From the NCBI GenBank assembly GCA_963699825.1, contig CAVOVI010000004.1:186001-250000 (forward strand): a stretch of DNA of 64,000 nucleotides. The letters run 5' to 3'. Origin of the DNA: SPDF01 sp963699825 (GTDB lineage: Bacteria; Gemmatimonadota; Gemmatimonadetes; Gemmatimonadales; GWC2-71-9). The notes beneath the pieces are model-generated. The model worked only from the letters and a program-made list of their open reading frames with translations, was not told the DNA's origin and ran no database searches. The translations under genes were made by a program, and so were the position numbers. Of the stretch, positions 1-9,601 are shown piece after piece (the stretch's first letter is position 1; every line of letters starts with the position of its first letter).

Positions 1-1404
1 GGCCCACCGGGCGTCGGGGCACCACCGGCACCAGGGCCAGCCGGCCCGCCGTTCGCGGCCTGCGCCGCCGCCGCGAGCTCCACGGCGCGAGCGATACCGG
101 CCTGGCTCAACTTCCCGCCCTCCTGATCCCGCAGCACCTGGCCGAGTGCCCCAGGAAGCGGACGGAGACGGGCGCGCTGGTCGAAGACCTGGTTGAAGAA
201 GTCATCCACCCGCATCTGCGCCACCTGCTCACGCTCGGAGACAGCGGCGGAAGGGTCGGTGATGTCAGGACCCAGCCCGATGCTCAACTTCAGCGTGTCG
301 ATGACGCCCAGGTAACTCTCCTGCATGGCGGCCCACTGGTCCGGCGGCAGGGTGATGCCGGCGGAATCCGCCTGCGCCAGCAGCAGCTGGTTCGTGGACA
401 GCGCCTTCGCGAACTGGTTCGAACTGCTCGTCGCTCGCCTGCGCGACCTGGGACGCGAACTGCGGCGGCAACGCACTGAGCCAGCGCAGGTACTCGCCGA
501 CCGTGAGCTTGCCACCCTTGTAGGTGGAAATGGTCTTCTTCGAATTCCGCATGCCCGCTCTTGTCCGCAAGGCCGGACCGCATGAGCGCCGGTGCGTCCC
601 CCGAGATCTCGAGAGTCGTACTGGATCGAGAGGCTGTCCATGTAGATGCTGTCGAGGCGCCGGGTGGCTTCCTGCGTCAGGTAGGCCAGCACCTTCTCGC
701 GGGAATCCTCCATCGTCGGCCGACGGATGATGTGGTAGCCGAACGGCGTCTCGACCAGCCCGGTGGTCTGCCCCGGGTTGAGGCGCCAGGCGGCGGAGTC
801 GAACGCGGTCACGTAGGCGCCCGGCTTGGCCGGCGGCAGCCAGCCGCCATTCGCCTTGCTGCCCGGATCGTCCGACAGCTGCGAGGCGAGCAGATCGAAA
901 TTGGCGCCCTGCTGGAGCTGGCTGAGGGCGAGCTGCGCCTTCTTCCGAGCCGCGGCGCGCTCCTCGGGAGCGGCCGTCGCCTGCACGCCGATCAGGATGT
1001 GCTGGAGGACGCGCACCGTATCCGCGAGGTAGAGGCTGTCGGCGATGCCCGGAGACATGCTTCTCCCGACGCGCGGCGAGCGTGTCGTACCAGACCGCGC
1101 CCTTGGCCTCGGCCACCTGGGGCCAGAGTACCTTGGCGACGGTCGCGGAGTCGGTCTTGAGGCTGCCACGCGCCACCGCCTGTGAGAAGAGCGTGTAGTC
1201 GCTCCACACCGTGGCGATGAACTCGGCAGTCTCAGAGTTCATCTGGGCGCCCTTGGCCTTCCCCATCATCTCCGCCAGCTGCTCGGCGGAGAGGGTCTGC
1301 CCCGCGGCGGTGGCGGCTACATCGGCGTGAGCCGAGAAGAGGTCGCCAAAGTTCGAACAGCCCGCGAGAACGAGCACGCTGGCTGCCAGCACGATCCTGC
1401 GCAT
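1..1404 (-). CDS. SurA/PpiC-like peptidyl-prolyl isomerase lipoprotein (partial, frame-broken)
   Basis: Parvulin-type periplasmic chaperone/isomerase expected to help outer-membrane proteins fold. The product starts MRRIVLAASVLVLAGCSN, a lipoprotein signal with lipobox LAGC. I chose ATG at 1404 because GGAGA lies just upstream; an ATG at 1428 adds eight residues and lacks a site. The PpiC core is readable only by changing frame near 1050: HILIGVQ, then GANFDLLASQLSDDPGS, then GGWLPPAKPG and TPFGYHIIRRP. The frame changes again near 560-600 and near 405-420. After that it continues to the window edge as a helical region ending in an Ala/Gly/Pro-rich tail. With at least three breaks in an otherwise coherent protein, sequence error is likelier than decay, but a pseudogene is possible. 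The C terminus lies outside the window. It sits 33 bases downstream of mfd on the same strand. Confidence 0.75.
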
Positions 1405-1437
1405 GTTGTCTCCAGTTTGAAAGTTCATTCCGAGCCG

Positions 1438-4400
1438 CTAGGCTCGTACCATTTCGAGTGCGCGCACCAGCGCGGGCAACAAGGCCTCGCCGCCCAGACG
1501 CGTCAGTCGCAGCGAGAGCGGCACCGTCCGGCGGACATCGGCGGCGAGCTGCACATCATCCAGCGCCGCCGCGAGGCCCGCCATGCGCGGGGCTGTCCCT
1601 GCGCGGAACGTCACCCGCGCCTCGTCGCCCCGGGCGACCACGTGCTGCAATCCGAGCCGGGCGCCGACCGCGCGCAACCGGCTCAGGTTCAACAGCGTTT
1701 CTGCCTCGGGCGGGAGGGGGCCGAAGCGCTCCCGCAATTCCGCGCCAAGCCCTTGAATGTCGCCAGATGACCCCGCCCGCGCCAGTCGGCGGTAGATGTC
1801 GAGCTTGGACTCGTCGTCGGCCACGTAGCAGTCCGGGAGCCGCGCCGGCGAGTCGAGGACGACCTCGGGAGGTGCGGGATCCTCCATCCCCCCCTTGCCC
1901 CGGAGCGCCTGCACCGTCTCCTCGAGCCATCGCATGTACAGGTCGAAACCGACCGCATGCGCGTGGCCCGACTGTTCCGCGCCAAGGAGGTTCCCCGCCC
2001 CCCGCAACTCCATGTCCTTGAGTGCGATGCGGTACCCCGCCCCAAGGTCGCTGTTGTGTTCCAGGACCTTGAGCCGCTCCTCGGCCAGCAGGTCCACCTC
2101 GTCCGGGGCCAGCAGGTAGCAGTACGCGCGACGATGGCTCCGTCCCACCCGTCCCCGAAGCTGATAGAGCTGCGCCAGCCCGAAACGATGGGCGTCGTGC
2201 ACCACGAGGGTGTTCGCGTTGGGAACGTCGAGCCCGGACTCCACGATCATCGTCGAGACCAGGATGTCGAGCTCGCCTGCCACGAACTGCTTCATGACAC
2301 CCTCGAGCTTCTCGGCCGGCATCTGGCCGTGGGCCACGCCGACCCGGGCACGGGGCGCGAGCTTGCGGACGCGTGCGGCGTAGGTGTCGATCGTCTCGAT
2401 GCGGTTGTGGACCATGAAGACCTGCCCGCCGCGGTCGAGCTCCCGCGCAAACGCCTCCTCGAGGAGGGCGTCGTCCCACGGCTCGACGAAGGTCAGGATC
2501 GGGGAGCGGTCCCGGGGCGGCGTCTCGATCAGCGTCAGGTCGCGCATCCCGGACAGTGAGAGGTGCAGCGTGCGGGGGATTGGCGTGGCGGTCATCGTCA
2601 GCACGTCCACCGAGAGCCGGAGCGCCTTGATCCGCTCCTTGTGCTTGACGCCGAAGCGGTGCTCCTCGTCGACCACCAGCAACCCGATGTCCTTGAACGA
2701 CACGTCGGGCGAGAGAAGCCGATGGGTGCCGATGACAATGTCCGTTTCGCCCGAGGCCAGTCGTGCCAGCGCCGCCTTCTGTTCCTTCGCGCTCCGAAAG
2801 CGGGAGAGCACCTCGACCTTCACCGGGAAGTCCGCCATCCGCTCGGTGAACGTCCGGCCATGCTGCTCCGCCAGGATCGTGGTGGGGACGAGTACCGCCA
2901 CCTGCTTGCCGCCCTGGACCGCCTTGAACGCCGCCCGGACCGCCACCTCCGTCTTCCCGTATCCCACGTCGCCCACCAGCAGCCGGTCCATCGGCATGGG
3001 GCGCTCCATGTCGCGCCGGACTTCCTCGATCGCCTTGGCCTGGTCGGGCGTGTCCTCGTACAGGAAGCTCGCCTCGAGCTCGCGCTGCCACTTCGTGTCG
3101 GGCGCGAAGGCGTACCCCGCCTGCACCGTCCGCCGCGCGTAGAGGTCGAGGAGCTCGGCGGCCATCTGCCGGATGGCCTGTCGGGTCTTTTCCCGGGTCC
3201 GCTTCCAGACCGGTCCGCCGAGGCGATGCAGTTTCGGTGGCGGCCGATCGCCGTCCTCCCCGGCGGAGCGGTACCGCTCCAGCTGATCGAGTCGATAGAG
3301 CGGGACGTTGAGCCGGTCGCCGCCCTCGTATTCCACGACCGCCACTTCGAGCAGTCCGCCACCGACCGTGATCGTGTCGATGCCCCGGTAGACCCCGATG
3401 CCGTGGTCGAGGTGAACGACGTAGTCGCCTGCGGCGAGCGCACCGGTCGCGGCGGTAGGAGCGGCCTGGCGATAGCGGCGGGGCCGCCGGAGCCGGCGGG
3501 CGCGGCGGAAGATCTCGTGATCGGTGAGGACACGGAGCGCGGGGAGCACGAATCCGCCATCGAGCGCCCCGACCGCCATGGTGGCGTTGGGTCCCCGATG
3601 TCCCTCGCTCAGCAGCTCTTCCAGGCGCTCCAGCTGTCCCTCGTTGTCGCACAAGAGAAGCGTCGGCTGTCCTCCGGCCAGCAGCGCCCGCAGGCGCGGG
3701 ATCTCCCGGTCGACCCGCTCCGGCGGGAGAAAGCCCATCTGCAGGTCAACGGGATCCCCGCGGAGCAGCACGCGCGCGAAGGACGCACGGCGCTCCCGCC
3801 ACCGTTCCGGCGAATCGTAGAGCTCTTCCCGCCCCGGGACGTCCTCGCCCATCCGGCGGGAGACGTCGAGATGGTGCTGCACCTCCGACCAGGCGCGGTC
3901 CACCTCGTCCGCATCGGGCCCCTCCGCCTCCTCGATAAGCAGCGTATCGGCGGCGAGCATCTCGAAAAGCGAACTGCGCGCGGGGGTGCCCTTCGCCTCC
4001 GTCGTGGCGCCCCGCGGCGCGCCACCGACCGGGAGGACGGTGATCTCGTCGAGGTCGTCGAGCGAACGCTGGGTGGTCAGGTCGAACCCGCGAAGCGAAG
4101 CGAGGACGTCACCCCACCATTCGCAGCGCGCCGGCGTCGTCATGCCGAATCCGTAGACATCCACGATGCCGCCGCGCACGCTGAATTCGGCGACTTCGGT
4201 CACCGTGGGAACGCGGCGATACCCCATTGACTCCAGTGCCGTGACGACCGCCGTGAGCCCCGGTGTGTCCGTCCGCCCCGGGCCGAGCCGCAACGTCGCC
4301 GCCCGGAGCCAGGCCGGCACTCCCGTGCGTTCCGCCGAGGCACGCGCGGTCGTGACGAGGATTCGGATCCGCCCCTCGACCAGCGCCTGCAGCGTCTCGA

Positions 4401-4710
4401 CCCGCTCGCCGGCGATCTCGTGATGCGGCTCTTCCTCACCGAGCCCTTCCCGTTGGGGATAGAGGGCGGTGGGGGCGTCGGTCAATCGCTGGAGGTCGCT
4501 CAGCCAGCGTTCCGCTTCCGCGGGCGTCGTGGCCATCACGGCGAAGAGCCGGTCGGGGAATCGACGCGCCAGCCACGCCACGAGCGTCGCGCCGCTGGAG
4601 CCCGGCAGCCCACCGAGGGCGAGTCGCCCGCCACGGCTGGGCAGGCGGCTCGCAAGCTCGAGGGCCGTGGGCGTGCGATCGAGGGTGTCGAGGAGGAGGG
4701 AGAGCGTCAT
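1438..4710 (-). CDS. mfd: Transcription-repair coupling factor Mfd
   Basis: Superfamily 2 translocase that removes RNA polymerase stalled at DNA lesions and recruits UvrA. Predicted 1090 aa, slightly shorter than the common ~1150. Visible in order: the UvrB-like N-terminal region; an RNA-polymerase-interacting domain (DYVVHLDHGIGVYRGI, then EYEGGDRLNVPLYRLDQLERY); Walker A GDVGYGKTE; Walker B DEEHRFG; motif TATPIPRTLH; helicase C-terminal motifs and the TRCF C-terminal domain. The start is ATG at 4710, overlapping the TGA of the upstream BatA-like gene (ATGA), so translation is probably coupled. The frame is open upstream to 6492, but only because of a one-base break in the BatA gene; the apparent 1684-aa protein is not real. 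Confidence 0.95.
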   Translation of the reverse strand: MTLSLLLDTLDRTPTALELASRLPSRGGRLALGGLPGSSGATLVAWLARRFPDRLFAVMATTPAEAERWLSDLQRLTDAPTALYPQREGLGEEEPHHEIAGERVETLQALVEGRIRILVTTARASAERTGVPAWLRAATLRLGPGRTDTPGLTAVVTALESMGYRRVPTVTEVAEFSVRGGIVDVYGFGMTTPARCEWWGDVLASLRGFDLTTQRSLDDLDEITVLPVGGAPRGATTEAKGTPARSSLFEMLAADTLLIEEAEGPDADEVDRAWSEVQHHLDVSRRMGEDVPGREELYDSPERWRERRASFARVLLRGDPVDLQMGFLPPERVDREIPRLRALLAGGQPTLLLCDNEGQLERLEELLSEGHRGPNATMAVGALDGGFVLPALRVLTDHEIFRRARRLRRPRRYRQAAPTAATGALAAGDYVVHLDHGIGVYRGIDTITVGGGLLEVAVVEYEGGDRLNVPLYRLDQLERYRSAGEDGDRPPPKLHRLGGPVWKRTREKTRQAIRQMAAELLDLYARRTVQAGYAFAPDTKWQRELEASFLYEDTPDQAKAIEEVRRDMERPMPMDRLLVGDVGYGKTEVAVRAAFKAVQGGKQVAVLVPTTILAEQHGRTFTERMADFPVKVEVLSRFRSAKEQKAALARLASGETDIVIGTHRLLSPDVSFKDIGLLVVDEEHRFGVKHKERIKALRLSVDVLTMTATPIPRTLHLSLSGMRDLTLIETPPRDRSPILTFVEPWDDALLEEAFARELDRGGQVFMVHNRIETIDTYAARVRKLAPRARVGVAHGQMPAEKLEGVMKQFVAGELDILVSTMIVESGLDVPNANTLVVHDAHRFGLAQLYQLRGRVGRSHRRAYCYLLAPDEVDLLAEERLKVLEHNSDLGAGYRIALKDMELRGAGNLLGAEQSGHAHAVGFDLYMRWLEETVQALRGKGGMEDPAPPEVVLDSPARLPDCYVADDESKLDIYRRLARAGSSGDIQGLGAELRERFGPLPPEAETLLNLSRLRAVGARLGLQHVVARGDEARVTFRAGTAPRMAGLAAALDDVQLAADVRRTVPLSLRLTRLGGEALLPALVRALEMVRA

Positions 4711-6492
4711 GCCGTCCGCCGCTGGAAGCTGGCGAGCCCCATCTCGACAAGCCCGAGCAACAGCGCGAGCCACAAAAGCGGCGTGCGCAGGTGCCCGCGT
4801 GCCCCGGCAGCGAAGGAGGCCTCGGCCACCCGGTCGAGTGGCACCAGCCGCGCCCCAGACCAGAGTGACTGGATCTGCGCGCGGGAGGCCATGGCCAATT
4901 CCGATTCCCGCGGGTCGAGGTTCACGGCAAGCGCGCCGAGCGTATCGGCACTCGGACTGGAGCAGGTAGACACCAGTCGCCGGCGGGCGCCAGGCGGCGC
5001 CTCCCTCCACGCGCCAGGTCCTGCCTTCGCGCGTGACCTCGTCCACATCGTCGGGGAGCTGGACAGGAGCGCCCGGAGCTCCGTTCAACAGCTCCTGTTC
5101 GCCCCGCACCAGGCGGTTGGCAAGCGCATCGATCAGTGGCACAAAGGCCGCGGACGTCGGCAGCCCGGTCCAGGTCGGGTCGAGCCGGCTGCCCAGCAGC
5201 ACAACGTCACCAGCGCGAACGATCCACGGCTCGCCGCCGACCGTTGCCTCGACTCCGCGCGCCGCACCGCCGGTATAGGAGAGCTGAAGTCGACGGGTCA
5301 CCCTGACCGGGGGCAGGAGCCTCCCGCTGTCACTCAACTCTTCTCGGACCACAGGGCCGCCGTACCGCCAGGGCACCCCTCGGCGCTCCAAGGCCCTGTT
5401 GATCGACCCCAGCTCCGCGATATCCGCTGGAGGTTCCACCACCGATGCCCCCGGACCCAGCCATCCGAGGGTGACCTCGCGGCCGTCCTGGAGCCTCCCT
5501 CCTTCCCGGAGGGTCATCGCCGCTGCCGCGAGGTAGGCGTTGGCGGGGGCCCACTGGGCCCTCGCCACGGGAATCACGCGCACCAGGGTTGCGCGACGAT
5601 CATCCGCCCGGAACTCATCGGGATCGAGCTCCACGGTGAGAGGCCACCAGCCCGGGAGGCTGACCGCGATCGACGACTCAAGGACGGGGCCGACGCTCGC
5701 CAGCTGCGGGCGGCTTGTGCGGTCGCCGAGCCGGACTGCCATTGGCGAGGAACGGCCCGAATCGCCGAGCAGGCGCACCCGAACACGATTGTCGCCGGGC
5801 GACCACGGTTGGGGACCGGGGTCAAGCGCAGCGACACCCAGGTTGGCTGGCGGGACGATGGCGGGAACGGCGACCACGACGGGTGCGTCGATCGCGACCC
5901 CGGACAGTGCGCTCTGCTGCAGGTCGGAGAGCACGACGACCTCCGCCGGGCGCACCTCGTCTGCGAGGATATCCCGCGCCTGCGCGATCGCGACACCGAG
6001 GTCGAGACGAATCTCCGAAGGCGTGAGGGAATCGATCGCAGTGCGCAGGACCTCAACCGGGGCCCGTCGAGCGAGCCCGTCGGCGGTCACGAGCCAGAGG
6101 GCATCCTCCGTCGTGGCCTTGTCGAGGACGGCGCCGGCCGCCTGCCGGAGGCGGTCGAGCATCGCGGTGCCGTCGGTCACGGCACCGCTGCTGGGCGAAT
6201 TGTCCAGCACGAGCACCATCGCGGCGGGCGCATGTCCTGAGAGTCCGTCGCGGGCAACGGTCGGGCCCGCGGCGGCGAGCAGCAGCGCCAGCATCAGGAG
6301 CGTTCGGACGAGGAGCAACAGCCAGTGCTGCAGCTTCAGCCGACGGCGATGATCGCGGGTGACCTGCTGGAGGTATCGGACCGCCGGAAACGGAACGGTC
6401 GGCGGCTGTCGACGTGCCACCAGGTGAAGGATGAGCGGCACTGTCGCGAGGGGCAGCGCCCAGAGCCAGAGCGGATTGAGGAAACCGATCAT
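4707..6492 (-). CDS. BatA-like membrane protein with VWA-type domain (one-base frame break)
   Basis: The N terminus matches the BatA/aerotolerance family: MIGFLNPLWLWALPLATVPL, a second hydrophobic helix near residues 55-75, then a VWA-like domain with the MIDAS-type motif DNSPSSG. The open frame is lost near 4955-4965: after GVYLLQS it reads nonsense. The continuation in the next frame (PSADTLGALAVNLDPRESELA through a final TM helix, LLWLALLLGLVEMGLASF) ends in TGA at 4707-4709. The span is 3n+1 bases, so one extra base explains it; corrected length about 594 aa. The start ATG overlaps the stop of the DUF58 gene. BatA proteins usually sit with DUF58 and a MoxR ATPase; no MoxR is visible here. 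Confidence 0.85.
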
Positions 6493-7406
6493 GCGATGCC
6501 GCCCGGCCGCACCAGCGCTTCACGCAGCGCCCGACCGAAGGGGAGGTCGGTCCGAATGGCGTGATAGCGGATGCCCTCCCTGCGCAAGCTCATGCGCCAC
6601 TCCGCGATCGCGTCGCTGACAGTCTTCCGGTAGACCTCGGCCCAGTCCCGGGGCCGGAGGACGACGGCAGCGGCTGTCTCCGGATCCTCGAACCGAACTT
6701 CCGCCGGACCATCAAGCTCCAGCTCGCCGGGATCCAGGACGTGGAGCACCAGGACAGAATGCCCTCGATGCCGCAGAAACTTGAGGGCGTGGAGTGCGGA
6801 GGCCTGATCGAGCAGAAGATCAGAGATGAAGACCACCAGCCCGCGGCGGCGGAGCCGCTCGACCACGCCCTGCAACGCGGGGGCGGCCGCCGTCATGTGC
6901 CCGGGCTGCAGTGCGCCGAGCGCGGTCGCGAGCCGCATCCAGTGGGCGCGGCTCACGCGCGGCGGCAGTGTCAGGCGCACGGTCTCGTCGAAGGCGACCA
7001 GCCCGGTCGCGTCCCGCTGCCGGAGGAGGACCAGTGACAGGGCCGCGCTCAGGCGCCTGGCATATTCGAACTTGGTGAGGCGGGACCCAGGTGCGCCCGA
7101 CCAGTCCATCGAGCGGCTGGCATCGAGCACGATCATCGCGCGGAGGTTGGTCTCCTCCTCGAACTGCTTGACGTAGAGCCGGTCCTTGCGTCCCAGGAGC
7201 TTCCAGTCCACGTACCGCAGTTCGTCGCCCGGCTGGTACATCCGGTGCTCGGCGAATTCCACGGAGAAGCCGCGGCGGGGAGAGCGATGGAGCCCGGCCA
7301 GGAACCCCTCGACCAGCCCCTCCGTGACGACCTCCAAGCCGCCGAGGCGGGATACCTCGAAGGGGTCGAGCAGATCGAGCCGGGCGGCGCCGTGGGTGGT
7401 GGCCAT
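6489..7406 (-). CDS. DUF58 domain protein
   Basis: Cytoplasmic protein of about 305 aa, typically encoded with MoxR and Bat-type VWA proteins and of unknown biochemical role. The family core is clear: RYVDWKLLGRKDRLYVKQFE followed by the VWA-like strand MIVLDASRSMDWSG. I prefer ATG at 7406 (MATTHGAARLDLLDPFEV); a TTG at 7445 would add 13 residues. The stop overlaps the BatA-like ATG (ATGA), so this is the first gene of a coupled DUF58-BatA-mfd-SurA transcription unit. Its promoter should lie in the 200 bases shared with the divergent gene at 7609, where an AT-rich patch sits around 7528-7540. Confidence 0.88.
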   Translation of the reverse strand: MATTHGAARLDLLDPFEVSRLGGLEVVTEGLVEGFLAGLHRSPRRGFSVEFAEHRMYQPGDELRYVDWKLLGRKDRLYVKQFEEETNLRAMIVLDASRSMDWSGAPGSRLTKFEYARRLSAALSLVLLRQRDATGLVAFDETVRLTLPPRVSRAHWMRLATALGALQPGHMTAAAPALQGVVERLRRRGLVVFISDLLLDQASALHALKFLRHRGHSVLVLHVLDPGELELDGPAEVRFEDPETAAAVVLRPRDWAEVYRKTVSDAIAEWRMSLRREGIRYHAIRTDLPFGRALREALVRPGGIA

Positions 7407-7608
7407 TCGGGCGGCAACGTACCGGGGAATGACGCGCGAAGTCAACGCGGACGCCAGTTGTACCCCGGAGGGGACAGCGCGAGGCTGGTGAGAAGGCGGC
7501 GGAGGGGGTGCAACTGCTTGTGCAGGATGATATTATGAGCCCGAAGATGGGTGGCACGAGGTCTGCTGGCTATGCAGGTCTCAACGTGGGTGTCCTCCAG
7601 GAGGTTTC

Positions 7609-7944
7609 GTGCTGGTTCCGCTGCTGGTGCTTTCGCTTTACACGGTTCAGACTCCGGCGCCGACTCCGGCACCGCAGCCGCCGCGTGCCGCCCCTGCGCC
7701 CGCGCGGAAGCAGGAACCGGCGAAAGCGGCCCCCAAGGAGACCCAGCAGCCGACCCCGAAGGCCACCCCCAAGCAAACTCCGAAATCCGCCACCCCCAGC
7801 CGGCCCAAGCAGGCGTCGCCGCAGCGGCCCCCGAGCCGGAGCACGGGACAAGTCCGGCCCTCAACGCCTCGCACCAGCCCCAGCCCCCCCAGGTCCCCGC
7901 CGAAGGCCACCGGGGAGCCCAAGCTCAAACGCCGGAAGCCCTGA
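7609..7944 (+). CDS. Small Pro/Ala/Lys-rich protein of unknown function
   Basis: A 111-aa frame with GTG start and an excellent Shine-Dalgarno (AGGAGG, 6 bases upstream), which is the main reason to call it real. The first 12 residues (VLVPLLVLSLYT) are hydrophobic. The rest is low-complexity Pro, Ala, Lys, Thr and Ser with repeated PTPK/TPK units and a basic tail ending KLKRRKP. It could be a small exported or membrane-anchored basic protein. No family is recognised. High-GC DNA readily yields Pro/Ala-rich frames, so the ribosome-binding site and the hairpin after the stop carry the call. Confidence 0.5.
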   Translation: MLVPLLVLSLYTVQTPAPTPAPQPPRAAPAPARKQEPAKAAPKETQQPTPKATPKQTPKSATPSRPKQASPQRPPSRSTGQVRPSTPRTSPSPPRSPPKATGEPKLKRRKP

Positions 7945-7977
7945 AACTCCCATCCCCCTGAGGCCGTAGCGACACCG

Positions 7978-8008
7978 GGCCCGGCAGCCGCATACCGCCT
8001 GCCGGGCC
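7978..8008 (+). terminator. Hairpin after the Pro/Lys-rich gene
   Basis: Perfect 10-bp inverted repeat GGCCCGGCAG / CTGCCGGGCC with an 11-base loop, 33 bases after the stop codon and before the M28 gene at 8056. The T-run that follows is weak (GTCCCATGTTT), so termination may be partial. Confidence 0.55.
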
Positions 8009-8055
8009 GTCCCATGTTTCCGATTGCCTGACTCACTCATCGACCGAGACTACGC

Positions 8056-9601
8056 ATGCGACACTTGCTCACCCTCGCCCTCTTCGCCGCCACCCCCCTT
8101 GCCGCCCAGGCCCCAGCCACCGTCGTCCCACCGCCCAGTTCCGCGGTGAAGAAGGCGGCTGCGACCATCACGGCCGCGGACGTGGCCAAGCGGGTCAACA
8201 TCATTGCAGACGACTCGATGATGGGCCGCGACACACCGAGTCCCGGGCTCGAAATGACGGCGCAATACGTCGCCGACCAATTCAAGTCGTTTGGCCTCAA
8301 GCCGGGCGGTGAGAATGGCACCTGGTTCCAGCGTTATGAGATCATCCAGACCCAGTTCAACCCGGCTGAATCGCATGTCGGATTCATGACCGGCGGCAAG
8401 CACGTCCACGCCGATTTCAGCACCGACGCGCGGTTCCTCTTTGGCACACCGCCGACGAAGGAGATCGGTGGTCCCGTCGTCGTGCTCGGCGGTACTCCTA
8501 ACCCCGACGCCCTCGAAGGGATGGATGCCAGCGGGAAGGTCGTCCTCCTGGTGCTGGACTACAGCAAGGGCGCGGTGGCGGGCGGCTGGAACCGGATGTT
8601 CGGGGCCGTGCTCGACATGAACCCGCTCGGCGTCGTGATTCTCTCGAATCGTGACTCCGCCAACTGGGCCAACCGGATGAAGTCCCCCTATCGCAAGGGC
8701 GTGCGGCTCGGGAGCCAGGATGGCATGGCTCCCATCGTCGACGTGAATGACGCGGCGCTGGTGGCGACCTTGGCGGCAGGCGGCGTGGACGTAGCGAAGA
8801 TCCGCGCGGATACCGGCATGGTCGCGATGGTGGATCCCGGCCTCAAGGTGATGCTGGACCTCAAGGAGACGATCCTCGACAAGACCACCGCGCCCAACAC
8901 GATCGGCATCCTGGAAGGGACCGACCCGACGCTCAAGAACGAATACCTGGTGTACTCCGGCCACATGGACCACGTCGGGATCTCGACCGGCAAGGCCGAC
9001 AGCATCAACAACGGCGCGGACGACGACGCCTCCGGGCACCGTCGGCGTGATCGAGCTCGCCGAGGCGTTCAGCCGGCCGGGCGCCCGCACCAAGCGCTCC
9101 ATCCTCTTCATTACGGTGAGCGGCGAGGAGAAGGGGCTCTGGGGCAGCGCGCACTTCGCCGAGAACCCGACGGTGCCGATCAAGGACATGGTGGCGGACA
9201 TCAACATCGACATGATCGGCCGCAACTGGCCGGACACCATCGTCGCCATCGGCCGCGAGCACTCCGACCTCGGCCAGACGCTGGAGGCGGTCAACGCGCA
9301 GCATCCCGAACTGGGGATGACGGCCATCGATGACAAGTGGCCCGAGGAGAACTTCTACGGCCGCTCCGACCACTACAATTTCGCGAAGCACGGCGTGCCG
9401 ATTCTCTTCTTCTTCAACGGCGTGCACGAGGACTACCACCAGCCCTCCGACTCGCCGGACAAGATCGACGCCGACAAGGAGTCCCGGATCCTGCAGCTGC
9501 TCTTCTACCTCGGCCAGGCGGTGGCGAACAACCCGCAGCGGCCGCAGTGGAACCCGGACAGCTACGCCAAGATCGTCCAGCCGCCGAAGCCGGCGTCATG
9601 A
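8056..9601 (+). CDS. Secreted M28-family zinc peptidase, copy 1 (one-base frame break)
   Basis: Exported aminopeptidase-like enzyme of the M28 family with two-zinc chemistry. Signal peptide MRHLLTLALFAATPLAAQ, then a PA-like insert and the catalytic domain. The zinc and catalytic motifs are present: SGHMDHVG, NNGADDDASG, VSGEEKGLWGS, INIDMIGR and GRSDHYNF. The frame breaks at about 9032-9035, where GGG should be GG: after DDDASG the correct reading TVGVIELAEAFSRPG continues in the next frame to 9601. The span is 3n+1, and correction gives about 514 aa. The error is in a G run, so a sequencing or assembly error is likely. The stop overlaps the ATG of the second M28 gene. Confidence 0.88.

Noticed and set aside
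2563..6240. Long plus-strand frames (555 and 606 residues) opposite mfd and the BatA-like gene
   Set aside because: Antisense to complete conserved domains; no ribosome-binding site or recognisable motif.
1438..6492. A genuine BatA-Mfd fusion protein
   Set aside because: The BatA C-terminal TM helix and TGA are found in the neighbouring frame, overlapping a normal mfd ATG; one extra base explains the join.
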